DNA of 64,000 nt from contig CM041293.1 in NCBI GenBank assembly GCA_023052935.1, forward strand, positions 171,389,341 to 171,453,340, given 5' to 3'. This document shows positions 20,900 to 30,449 of this stretch, in pieces. The stretch's first letter is position 1. The number at the start of each line of letters is the position of its first letter. The notes beneath the pieces were generated by a model. That model was not told the origin of the DNA. It worked only from the letters and a program-made list of their open reading frames with translations, and did not search any database. Origin of the DNA: Piezodorus guildinii. Lineage: Eukaryota; Arthropoda; Insecta; Hemiptera; Pentatomidae. The position numbers and the translations under genes are program-made.

Positions 20900-20962
20900 A
20901 TTCAGGCGGAGTTTTGTACTATCGGCATCGAATCTTCGTGTTCGGTAGCCTATTATTATTAT
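20900..20962 (+). repeat. Family A 3' tail only
   Basis: Carries ATCGGCATCGAA followed by a degraded hairpin at 20929-20944 (CGAATC TTCG TGTTCG) and a TATTATTATT tail. An extremely 5'-truncated insertion. Confidence 0.65.
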
Positions 20963-20970
20963 AATATAAT

Positions 20971-22069
20971 TAGGGATTGCAATCCGGTGTCATTTCCAAT
21001 CCGGTCCCAAATTTCATCAATCCGGCCGGATCCGGATGGTATGACTAAGATGAAGTGTTAGTATGTTATTCGGGTATAATTGTACTCATAATAGGAAGTT
21101 TATAAAATAGAAGTTATGTTAGGATTATAAATGGAGCAAAAAAGTTAAAGTTTAGTAGTTTAGGTAACTAGTAAAATTTTAATGGCTATTAAAACAGTTA
21201 GCTGTTGATTACTATTTGCTGAAAATAAAGGCTATTTGTTTTCTAACACCCTTTTTCTAAAATCAAAATTGATTTTTAATAATACATACTAAAGTTATTA
21301 GTACTTACGCATTATTTAAAAAACAAATATTGTCAGTAGAATAATTTAAAGATTTATACTCATAATACAAACTCATTATTGTGATAATTATGCCATTCAT
21401 TAGACATATTCATCAAAATATGATTGTGTCTATCATTAATATAAGATTTGTTTGTGATTGATAGCATTCTCAAATAATCTAAAATTATTGTTATCACAAT
21501 TCCCATCTGAGATAATTACGCAAGGATAATTATATAGGATTTTATAAAGTAACTTAATAAATTAATTGAGATATCTGAGAAAGTGGAGTATGAGAAAACG
21601 TGAGCAGTAACGTAGCTCAGTCTTCCAAGATTTCAATAGATTTGTAAGCAGTTTATCATATAATTCAGTACACTTGAATGAGTCAGCACTCGAGTGAGCA
21701 ATTTCTCTAAAAAAAGTTAGAGTTGTTTCAGAAGTACCTCTACAGACAGCTTATAGGATGCTATAGCTCGCGTATGTCCAATAATATCTGTTAACTTACA
21801 TTTAGTTGAATCACCGACAAAACAAAAGCACATGTACTGTCTCGTGAAAGGCGAACGAATGATGCTGGACTGAACTGATGACGTGATGTAATTTGGCGTC
21901 GAACGACACCACCATACATGTACACCAAATGTAGCGCATTTAAAGTACCTTTTTTTTTATTAAACTGCACTATTTTTGGCTAAAAATTGCTATAATCGGA
22001 TCCGGTTAACGTATAATGATGCCGGATCCGCCGGATTACCGGATCTGGTTTTCCGGATTGCAATCCCTA
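20971..22069 (+). mobile_element. Non-autonomous hAT-like element
   Basis: 1099 bp with perfect inverted ends TAGGGATTGCAATCCGG and its complement, subterminal CCGGATCCGG motifs, and a perfect 8-bp TSD, AATATAAT, at 20963-20970 and 22070-22077. An 8-bp TSD is characteristic of hAT (also P elements). No transposase frame is present, so it would need a helper. A reversed, truncated copy is at 23570-24189. Confidence 0.9.
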
Positions 22070-22077
22070 AATATAAT

Positions 22078-22734
22078 TCACTATTTATAGAATAATATTC
22101 CGACAAATATCGCGAAACAATACACGCATCGGCAACACTGCTAAAAATAAAACAACGAGTTAAAGACCCACAAGCAAAGAGAAAAAAGCAATAACAGTTA
22201 GCCAGTCGAACTAGTGACATTTAAATTAGATACAGTTATAATAATAAAGACAAGCCAGGCGCTAGGAATACACTATTCGCTGCTTCAGTTGAGGTTAGGC
22301 AATTTCTTCTTCGCTCTCGGGAATTTGAAATTCCAATAGAGCATTACACGGCGGCGACATAGACACCCTCGGATGCATATGCATAAGACGGACTTTATAT
22401 AATGGGACTATATGTAAAAATATTCAAAGGCCCTATTGTCACTAATTGCGGACTGATTGGGAGTGTGTGGAAACCCTCTCGTAGCTACAATGAGCTAGTT
22501 CGCTGAGCGCGCATTAATTGTTCAGGTTCGAGTCTCCTTGCGAAATGGGCTATCGATTAAAACAACCGACCGATATTAGGTCAACAACAACTTTTATAAG
22601 AGGACATATAATCAAATATCTGAGGAATTCTTAACTATCCAAGGTATCAGGTAAGGATGCAGCTCAAGTCCATTGTTTTTTGTTTTTTTAACTCTGGAAA
22701 CCGTCGTAAGCCTATACAACAGTGTCCTTTAATA
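22078..22734. other. Interval with a tRNA-like head
   Basis: Around 22485-22545 there is a tRNA-like segment with a GAGCTAGTTCGCTGAGCGC A-box region and a GGTTCGAGTCTCC B-box-like block. It may be a degraded SINE or tRNA pseudogene. Nothing else is recognised. Confidence 0.45.
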
Positions 22735-23365
22735 ATATTCCGCTTGTCCCGGTTGAACAGATTCGCTATCTAGGACTCCTACTTGACAAAAGTTTAACAT
22801 GAAATCCACACACAAGACTGAAACGACAAGAAACTGCCCGTCGCTTTCGCTTGCTTCAAAACTTACTTGACAGACGCTCTAAACTTCCACTTATCTACAA
22901 AAGGCTCATCTATATCACCATCATAAGGCCTATCTGGACTTAAGGAGTTGAGCTCTGGGGCTCTACTAAACTATCAAATTCTTCCCGTATTCAATCCTTA
23001 CAATCCAAAATCCTTCGAAAAATCCTCAACGCTCCTTACTTTGTCACGAATAAACTCATACATAAAGAACTTAATATCTCATATGTTGCTGATTTGGCCC
23101 GGAGCAGGTATCAATCCTTCCATTACAAACTCCACTCCCACTCTAACCCACTAGTTTCAATCCTTGCTTCCTCTTCCATTCCTGACAATCCTCCGAGGCG
23201 TCTGAAAAGGAGATGGCCTCGAGACCTTCTAGTCTAGATTACCTAGTGAGTAGTGCCAATGGGCATTTACTCTTCATGTCTTTTTCATGTATTTCTGTTA
23301 GCTAATTTACTTGATGCATTAACTAATACAGTTGTAAATTTCAATAAATAATTTAAAAAAAAAAC
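22735..23365 (+). pseudogene. Jockey family F1 fragment (copy c)
   Basis: Encodes the RT thumb onward, from VPVEQIRYLG through RLKRQETARRFRLLQ, SNSSRIQSLQSKILRKIL and RRLKRRWPRDLL. In-frame stops replace two Trp codons (in LTWNPH and in IRPIWTYG). The F1 3' UTR follows, with AATACAGTTGTAAAT, and an A-rich tail near 23360. Dead. Confidence 0.88.
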
Positions 23366-23569
23366 TCTGTAAAAGGTCCTAGACACAGCTAAGTCAAAGA
23401 TGAGACTTTTCCACGAAGAAACTTCTGGAACTTCTGAAACTATCCTAAAATTTATTTTAGAAAAATTGCTCGCTCATTTTAAGTACTGAATTATATGAAA
23501 CGCTGCATACAAATCTATTAAAATCTAGGAAGACTGGCTACGTTAATGCTCGCCTCATCCTTCAATTAA

Positions 23570-24189
23570 GTTATTAAGTTTATTCATAAAATCTAATATA
23601 AATATACTTGAGTAATTAACTGAGATGGGAATCTTGATTACAATAATATTAAACTGTTTGAGAATGCTAACAAACAAGTCTTATATGTCGTATATCTTAT
23701 ACTACCATCAATTCACGATTCTTCCTAATGAATAGCATAATTATTACAATAATAAGTTTATATTAGAAGTATAAATCTTTAAATTATTCTTCTACTGGCA
23801 ATATTTATTTTTCAAATAGTATTTAAGTACTAATTACTTAAGTATGTATTATCAAAAGAAAACTTTTGATTTTGAAAAAAGTATCGTTGAAAACAAATAG
23901 AGTTAATCGCGCCACCTATTTCAGTCGACTTGTAATAGAGTTACAAACATAGCCTGCTGCCGAAAAGTCGGCTTCATTTTCAAAAAAAGCCGACTATTTT
24001 AATAGCCCTTAAAATTTTACTAGTTACCTAAACTACTAAATTTGAATTTTTTGCTTCACGTCTAATCCTAACATAACTTTTATTTTATAAACTTCCTATT
24101 ATGAGTACAATTATACTCGAATAACTCACTAATAGTTTATCTTGGACCGAAAGGCGAAAATCAACCGCATGACGCCGGATTGCAATCCC
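23570..24189 (-). mobile_element. Truncated hAT-like element, reversed
   Basis: Aligns in reverse to about the first 600 bases of the 20971-22069 element. It ends at 24189 with CCGGATTGCAATCCCT. The other end is missing near 23570. The two copies lie in opposite orientation about 1.5 kb apart. Confidence 0.75.
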
Positions 24190-24960
24190 TCCCTAGTTGG
24201 GAACCACCGCCATAAAATCTATCATCTTTAGTAGGAAAAATAAATTAAAAAAATGATTTCTAAGAGATTTGCAGACCACTTAAACGCGTAGCGAATTATG
24301 AAATATTTAAATAAACATTTCAATTTTCCTTTTAAACCTCTTAAGTATACAAGGGAATCGATTCAGTTTACCTTTTGATTTTGATTGAATTGCAAAGTTA
24401 GGTAATTACTCGTTCGCGATGGAAACATCAAAAGACTTTCTCAACAAAAAGGTTCTTGAGATCTCGGATAGTCGTCGTTAATTGCCCCTAATTATTCAAT
24501 TAAGGGTCGCTTAGATTAATTGAATAATTATAATAAATTTAATAATTATGAATTTTAAATGAGGCGTAACTAATGGTGGTAAAAGTTCAAGGATCATTTC
24601 TCTCACCCGCTCCCGCGTAAAACGAATTACAAATAACTTCACGAAACTTTTAATATATATATACTGTTTCTCAGATTTAAAATTTTGAAAAAAATATTTT
24701 GTAAATATGTGTATTTATACAGGCTATCTGATAAATAACTCGTCATATTGTGAGATGATTGATAGTCCGATTCTCTTTAAATTCCGATTAGAGAGGAAAA
24801 TCAATTTTATAGTGTCCCGCTCTTATTCACGGTTTTTATCAGAACAACTCATATAAAACTACTTGATGTGCTCGTACAGAAATAAAATTGGTACCAAATG
24901 AAAGAACATAAAATTTCCCAGGAGTTAAAGAAGTCAAACCCTCAAAATCAAAAAAGTATA
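24190..24960. other. AT-rich interval, nothing recognised
   Basis: A TTAATTGAATAATTATAATAA-like patch near 24500 is simple A/T sequence. No gene or repeat partner. Confidence 0.45.
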
Positions 24961-24964
24961 TATA

Positions 24965-25095
24965 TATTTTTTTTTAAATTGATTTTTACAACTGTATAAA
25001 CAATACAATATATACGTACAACAAGTAAAAGGGCTAAAATTATGCATCATTGCTGGGTAGTTTCTTCACACGTCTGTGTCAAGCCCATAATAAAA
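24965..25095. repeat. Scrambled F1 3' UTR pieces
   Basis: 24965-25040 resembles the reversed F1 tail (TTTTTACAACTGTAT). 25055-25090 resembles the F1 3' UTR on the plus strand (GGGTAGTTTCTTCACA). The arrangement is rearranged. Confidence 0.5.
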
Positions 25096-25159
25096 AAATA
25101 TGTAAATTCCAATTAAGATGACCGTTTAACTACTACAATTTTAACGTTTAATTATTTAC

Positions 25160-26080
25160 TCTATTGTACAACACATCTAGTAAATAGGCTAAAAGAAAAT
25201 AGGCATGAAGATGACATGTGGAGCAGCAACCCATCGGCAGCACTCAAAAAATATTCTATGAGAGAAGTTGGTTGAGGGTGCAGTCAATTTAACACACAAT
25301 TAAGCGTAAACTTAATTTATTGGTGCCGACGTTTCGGCCTAAATTATAGGCCTTCTTCAGGGTGGTTGTGTGAGCTGAAAGGCGTCAGTCAACAACAATG
25401 GGATGATTTGGTTGTTGGTTGTTATCTAGCGGCCCCTGGGTGTTAGAAATCATCATGAAGTGACAATGGTTGACTGTGTATATATATGAGAGAAGTTGGT
25501 TGAGGGTGCAGTCAATTTAACAAACAATTAAGCGTAAACCTAATTTATTGGTGCCGACGTTTCGGCCTAAATTATAGGCCTTCTTCAGGGAGGTTGTGTG
25601 AGCTGAAAGGCGTCAGTCAACAACAATGGGATGTGAAAAATTAAAAAAAAAATATTCTAAATATAGACAAAAAATATTCTAAATTAGAAGGCCATCTTCT
25701 TTTCAAACACCTAAGAGGATTGTCAGTAATGGATGAGGAAGCTAGGATTGAAAATAGTGGGTTAATGTGGGAGTGCAGCTTGTCATGGAAGGATCGATAC
25801 CTGGTTCGGGACCAAATCAGCTACATAAGAAATATTAAGGTATTTATGCATGAACTTATACGTGACAAAGTAAGGAGCGTTGAGGATTTTTCGAAGAATT
25901 TGATGGTTTAGTGGAGCCAAAAAGCACAACCCCGTAAGTCCAGATAGGTCTTATGATGGTCATGTAGATGAGTTTTTTCTAGTTAAAAGGAAGGTTAGAG
26001 CGTCTGTCTGGCAAGTGTTGAACTAACCGAAAGCGGCGAGCAGTTTTTTTGTCGTTTCAGTCTAGTGTGCAGACAAATGG
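25160..26080 (-). pseudogene. Jockey family F1 fragment (copy d), interrupted
   Basis: On the minus strand 26080 to about 25660 encodes F1 thumb to C-terminus with many frame breaks. Its 3' UTR continues at 25257-25160. A dimeric repeat (25258-25646) interrupts it at AAAAAATATTCT, the position where copy b reads uninterrupted (9040-9060). Confidence 0.8.
25258..25646. repeat. Dimeric 228-bp-period repeat inserted in F1 copy d
   Basis: Two nearly identical 148-bp units, 25258-25405 and 25486-25633, are separated by 80 bases. This is about 1.6 turns of a 228-bp monomer. AAAAAATATTCT precedes it (25246-25257) and follows it (25647-25658), a likely 12-bp TSD. On the minus strand each unit holds CTGAAGA, a GGCCTA...TAGGCC stem and GAAA, an arrangement like the hammerhead ribozyme core. 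Helices I and III are not convincingly formed. Confidence 0.7.
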
Positions 26081-26735
26081 AATTCGAATGTATGTATAAT
26101 TGTTCTGAGACGTGTGATGAGGACGATTTGATCTATTTTATTTATTTTTTATTGAATTAACTTTGCAACATTCATTTCCAAAGCGTAGTGTCATGTTGCT
26201 ATCAGCTTCAATTTACGATGTCAACGGTTATCAACATTTTTTGGATATCACTGTGACAGGCATAATTATTAAAACTGTTATTAATCAACCACAGGTTGCT
26301 TAATAAATTAATATATGTAATAAAATAACAAGAGAAAAATAAAAATCCTATCTGATTATAAGAAGAATAAACACCATGTAACCCTACTAAGGACATTGGG
26401 CATGCAAAAGCTGAACTAAGGAACCGGTGGTTACCGCCATCTGGAGGCAGGATCAACAAGTTTATAAATTCTACAAGCGAAGGAAAAACTACCTCAGCTG
26501 GAGGAAGACTATTTTCCACTTATATTTTATGTACAACAGGGCTATGAGGCAGTCTATGTATAAACCACCAGGTAATTCCTACAGAGGAAAGGAAATTACC
26601 TTTCACAGAAATAATTTATTACATAAAGATATGGAGTGGGGCATGTATGGATGGGAATTTCCTGAAAGATGAAAATTACTAATACATACATACACCTAAT
26701 AGGTAATACAATAAATACAAATTGAGAGATAAATA
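26081..26735. other. Unassigned interval
   Basis: Overlapping frames of about 80-100 codons at 26208-26519 (minus) and 26427-26672 (plus) show no motif and no family resemblance. I do not support them as genes. Confidence 0.4.
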
Positions 26736-27175
26736 TTGCATTTAGGCAACTGTGGCCAATCAGACGATGCTGCAGTGAGAGTCCTAAATTTTGCCGATCT
26801 AGGTTTAATTAGGATAGCGATCTTAAAAGAGTACTATAAAAGACATCGCACAGGCTCGGGACCACCACCTTATGTCCCCTCTGAAGGATGGCATAACCGA
26901 GGATTTTTTACAGTTTTGACACTGGGGTTAAGGCTTATCTTAGACTATGCAAACTGGATATCTGAAATAGGGAAAAAAATTGAAGAATACAAGTATTAAT
27001 GCCGTATAGAACAATAAAATTAATATCACCTGTGATGTAGTGGCTAGCATAAAAGTCGCGCTTTCAAACTCTAATTGCAGATCACTATAGGATTATTTAA
27101 GGGGAGTAAAAAAATCATCGCCCTACATCGGAGGGGACGTAAAATGGTGGTCCCACACGCAAACACCTGTAAGTA
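26736..27175. repeat. Two SINE-2 fragments, facing each other
   Basis: 26740-26925 is a SINE-2 body on the minus strand (GACGATGCTGCAG, CATCGCACAGGCTCGGGACC). 27020-27165 is a SINE-2 head and body on the plus strand (CACCTGTGATGTAGTGGCTA, GGAGGGGACGTAAAATGG). The B box of the second is degraded. Confidence 0.7.
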
Positions 27176-27483
27176 GGTAATTTAGGCTGAAATAACGCAC
27201 AGGTTATTACTTTTAACTTTAATATTTTCACATTGCTTGTTGTGACTCCAGAGGAGAAGGATCTCAGCTATCAGCTAAGTCTAGCATTTAAGATTCTACT
27301 CATATTTTTTTCTTTTTTCCAACTTCTTACACTTTTATTTCTCTCATAACATTATAATTAGAACAAGGAGCTTTTATTTTACTTATAAGTAGTATTTTTT
27401 TTTATTTATTTTTTTTTCCCTTTTATTTTTTATATTGCTATTTTTTATTGTGTTTTTTTGTACTCTTATTGGGTTTCCGTACA

Positions 27484-28854
27484 ATGGATGACCCAGACGA
27501 TCCTAACAGCCCTTTGGCTAAAAGAAAAAGGCCTCGGGGGAGAATCAAAAATCCTCCTGAGAAAGTTCTTCTCTCCGAAACGCCCAATATATCCCCTTTA
27601 TTTCTTGTCATGAAACGAACCGATGAGGACGACTTTAAAAAAGTCTCGCCGTTTTTTATAAACAAATTTATTACCGGTCTCGTTGGGGAGATTAAAAATA
27701 TTAAAAAACTGCGTGATGGTTCCCTCCTCGTCGAAACCTATAGGGGCAATCAATCGACCACTCTATTAAAAATTAAGGATTTTGGGGGCCAATTTCCCAT
27801 CGAAGTAGTTCCTCATAATACATTAAACTATAGTAAAGGAATTATCAAAGTTTTTGACTTCCAATATTTATCTATAGAAGAAATTAAGAAAGAACTCTCT
27901 CATATCATTAACGATATCGTTCGTATAAAAATAAAAAAAAACGGAGAAGAAATAGCTACCCACAGTTACATAGCGACATTTTCAACTCCTATGGTGCCAA
28001 AAACTATTAAAGTGGGCTTCCTGACTGTTGACGTCACGCCTTATATACCTTCGCCACAACGATGTTTTAACTGTTTAGGATTTTACCACCCTACGGCCCA
28101 ATGTAGAAAAGAATCTGTTTGCATACAATGTGGAAAAAATAAGCATGGAGAAAATTATCGTTGCGAAAATCCTCCTCATTGTATTAATTGTAATGGCCCG
28201 CACCATGCACTAGACCGTTCATGCCCGATATTTAAAATTCAAAAAGAAATCAAATCCATTCAAATCAATAACAAAATATCTCTAAATGAAGCCAGAAAAA
28301 TATATAAACTTAGAAATCCGACAACTTTCGTTAAATCCTTCGCGGCTGTAATGAAAGAAAACGAAACTAAAATTATGACGAAAGAAATCGGCATTCAAGC
28401 TGATCTCCCTTTGCTGTTTATTGAGCCTAAACATATTATTAATACCAAAAATACAAGAGATAACATTACTAATACCGAATCTTATACTTCCAACAAACAC
28501 ATAGCCAGTTATCTAGAGGAAAAGATAAGACGCTCTCCGTCCCCACTCCTCCCCCCACCACCGACTCCGTCCCAGAACCAGCTTAGCACCCGTAGGACAA
28601 GGAGCTTATCTCTACAACGCCCCTCCACCTCCTCCCCCACCACCGCTCCCTCTGCCTCCCACCCTACCCCCACCCTTCCTTCTCCGGCCGCTCTAGCCAG
28701 CCTCATTCCATCGCCTATCTCTGCAGAGAACACACCTTCCACCGCACCCGTCGCTTCGATGGGAGGAGCGGCGGAACATTTATCTGTAGACGATGAGGGT
28801 TTTATTAAGGTCAAAAACTATAAAAAATCAACAAAAAAGAAAAATGACACTTAA
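27484..28854 (+). CDS. I-type ORF1: gag-like protein with zinc knuckles
   Basis: Intact, 456 residues from the Met in ACAATGGATG. An upstream in-frame Met at 27448 would add 12 hydrophobic residues and is less likely. The start is charged (KRKRPRGR, a nuclear-signal-like cluster near residue 14). The central region resembles the pre-knuckle domain of insect gags. Three CCHC knuckles lie at about residues 196-255: CFNCLGFYHPTAQC, CIQCGKNKHGENYRC and CINCNGPHHALDRSC. A Pro/Ser/Thr-rich segment follows (about 350-430), then a basic end (YKKSTKKKN). By analogy it packages the element RNA. The pyrimidine-rich DNA of the P/S/T segment differs in composition from the rest of the ORF. Confidence 0.9.
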   Translation: MDDPDDPNSPLAKRKRPRGRIKNPPEKVLLSETPNISPLFLVMKRTDEDDFKKVSPFFINKFITGLVGEIKNIKKLRDGSLLVETYRGNQSTTLLKIKDFGGQFPIEVVPHNTLNYSKGIIKVFDFQYLSIEEIKKELSHIINDIVRIKIKKNGEEIATHSYIATFSTPMVPKTIKVGFLTVDVTPYIPSPQRCFNCLGFYHPTAQCRKESVCIQCGKNKHGENYRCENPPHCINCNGPHHALDRSCPIFKIQKEIKSIQINNKISLNEARKIYKLRNPTTFVKSFAAVMKENETKIMTKEIGIQADLPLLFIEPKHIINTKNTRDNITNTESYTSNKHIASYLEEKIRRSPSPLLPPPPTPSQNQLSTRRTRSLSLQRPSTSSPTTAPSASHPTPTLPSPAALASLIPSPISAENTPSTAPVASMGGAAEHLSVDDEGFIKVKNYKKSTKKKNDT

Positions 28855-29790
28855 TCTAATATTGACTCACAATACACTTCTCATTACTCAATTATATATT
28901 CCTATCCAATTCTGTTTGTGTGTATGTATATGTGCCTTCTATATCTCTGGGTATATATGTGTGTATCCACATATGTGAAAACTGTATGTGAGTATGTGTA
29001 TATCTATATACTAAGGATGCCATTATGTATTTTTATTTTATTTTATTATTATCTTTTTTTTTTTTTTTTTTTTTTTTTATTCTGCCTGCTTCTGCCTATG
29101 TACCTGCCTATACTACTTTATTTACTTATTATTTTATTGTGTTTATTTTACGTCTCGCTATTTTATTATAATTATATGCCGGTGTATATGTTTGTGTGTA
29201 TATGTATGTAAGGGTGTGTATGTATGTATGTGTATGTATATATATATATATATGTATGTGTGTATATGTGTATACACATATAATTTTTCTTCTTTCATTA
29301 TTATTTTCCCCCTTATTTATTCAGCCATTTATTCTCACAACTATTTTATTTTCCTTACTTATCTCTTCTCCTTATTATTTCATTTTTTACTATTATTATT
29401 ATTCTTATCTATTACAATTTTTTATAAATATAATTATTTATTTTATTATTATTTTTTTATTTATTTATTTATTTTTTATTTATTTATTTTTATTTTTTTA
29501 TTATATATATATTTTTTTAAATTTATGCTTATTTATTTATTCCTTATTATTTATTCTTTATTTATTTTACTTTATTTATTTATTATTTACTTATTTTATT
29601 TTATTTATTTATTTTATTATTATTTATTTTTTTTATTTATTTATTATTTATTTATTATTATTTTTTTTCCATTTATTTATTTTATTATTCTTATTAATAT
29701 TATTTTTTGTTTGTTTTGTTTATGTTATTATTACTATTTATCTTCAATTAATTATTGTCTTGTCTTGTATTTATTGTCCTCAAAATCTAA

Positions 29791-30016
29791 AAAGATGTGT
29801 ATTATTTCCTCTCTCATGTGTAACTGTCCTTTCCATATATTTAAATTTACCACTACCACCACTACTTATTTGTTTAATTCTACCCTATCTTACCTGTTTA
29901 TTTATTTAATCCTATCTGCTATAAACTATTATTTTTTTAATTACTCGTCATATTTTGTTTTATTATTTTTTTCTCTTCCACTTATCATTATGGTCATATT
30001 GCCTCCTGACTTTTTA
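29791..30016 (+). repeat. Spacer module, copy 1
   Basis: Begins near AAAGATGTGTATTATTTCC, contains CTCTCATGTG, CATATATTTAAATTTACCA and ATTTTGTTTTATT, and ends ATTGCCTCCTGACTTTTTAA. The second copy lies about 400 bases downstream. Confidence 0.85.
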
Positions 30017-30190
30017 ACTGTTAGTTGCCTATCAACAATTCTTTCCGACCGGAAGTGCATCCGTTGCGATGAGTCTGACCAATCTATCAAATTATCTTTC
30101 AAAAGTAACTATATTCCAGCACAAAATACAATTATTACACATCTTATTTTATCTTTTCTAATTTATTTTTTAGTCTCCTTATTAACATAT

Positions 30191-30425
30191 GAAGATATAT
30201 TTTTAATTTCCTCTCTCATGTGTTGCTTTCATTTCCATATATTTAAATTTACCATTACCACCGCTACTTTTTTGATTAATTCTACTTTCTCTTATCGGTT
30301 TATTTATCTAATTCTAATTACCATAAATAATTATTATATTTTTTTTAGTTACCCGTCGTATTTTGTTTTATTTCATTCTTCTTTTGCACTTCTCTTCATG
30401 TTTATATTGCCTCCTGACCTTTTAA
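30191..30425 (+). repeat. Spacer module, copy 2
   Basis: A diverged copy of 29791-30016 with the same block order, ending ATTGCCTCCTGACCTTTTAA only 24 bases before the ORF2 ATG. It contains a polypyrimidine-AG stretch (TATTTTTTTTAGTT) that resembles a 3' splice site. Confidence 0.85.
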
Positions 30426-30449
30426 TCTCTTTCGATCATATCCCTCAAA

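Larger units (their letters stand above)
28855..30449 (+). other. T-rich inter-ORF spacer of the I-type element
   Basis: A 1595-base spacer between the two ORFs, much longer than in typical I or Jockey elements. It starts with TG/TA-rich runs (TGTATGTATG), a run of about 24 T near 29051-29078, and long (TTTA)n-like DNA at 29390-29700. It ends with two copies of a roughly 230-base module. A 435-codon T-rich frame (29192-30499) is open across it and overlaps the ORF2 start; its product would be mostly Phe, Leu, Ile and Tyr. Confidence 0.85.

Noticed and set aside
25258..25405. Firm call of a hammerhead ribozyme
   Set aside because: The core motifs and stem II are present, but an extra A precedes stem II, the expected U at the stem III cleavage side is absent in the best alignment, and stem I does not form. 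It is kept only as a hypothesis in the findings.
26208..26672. Overlapping frames of 81-103 codons
   Set aside because: No motif on either strand and mutually overlapping; no evidence for a gene.
29196..29909. Second open frame in the T-rich spacer (237 codons)
   Set aside because: Two of three frames are open at once in the same low-complexity DNA, which argues for composition and not coding.
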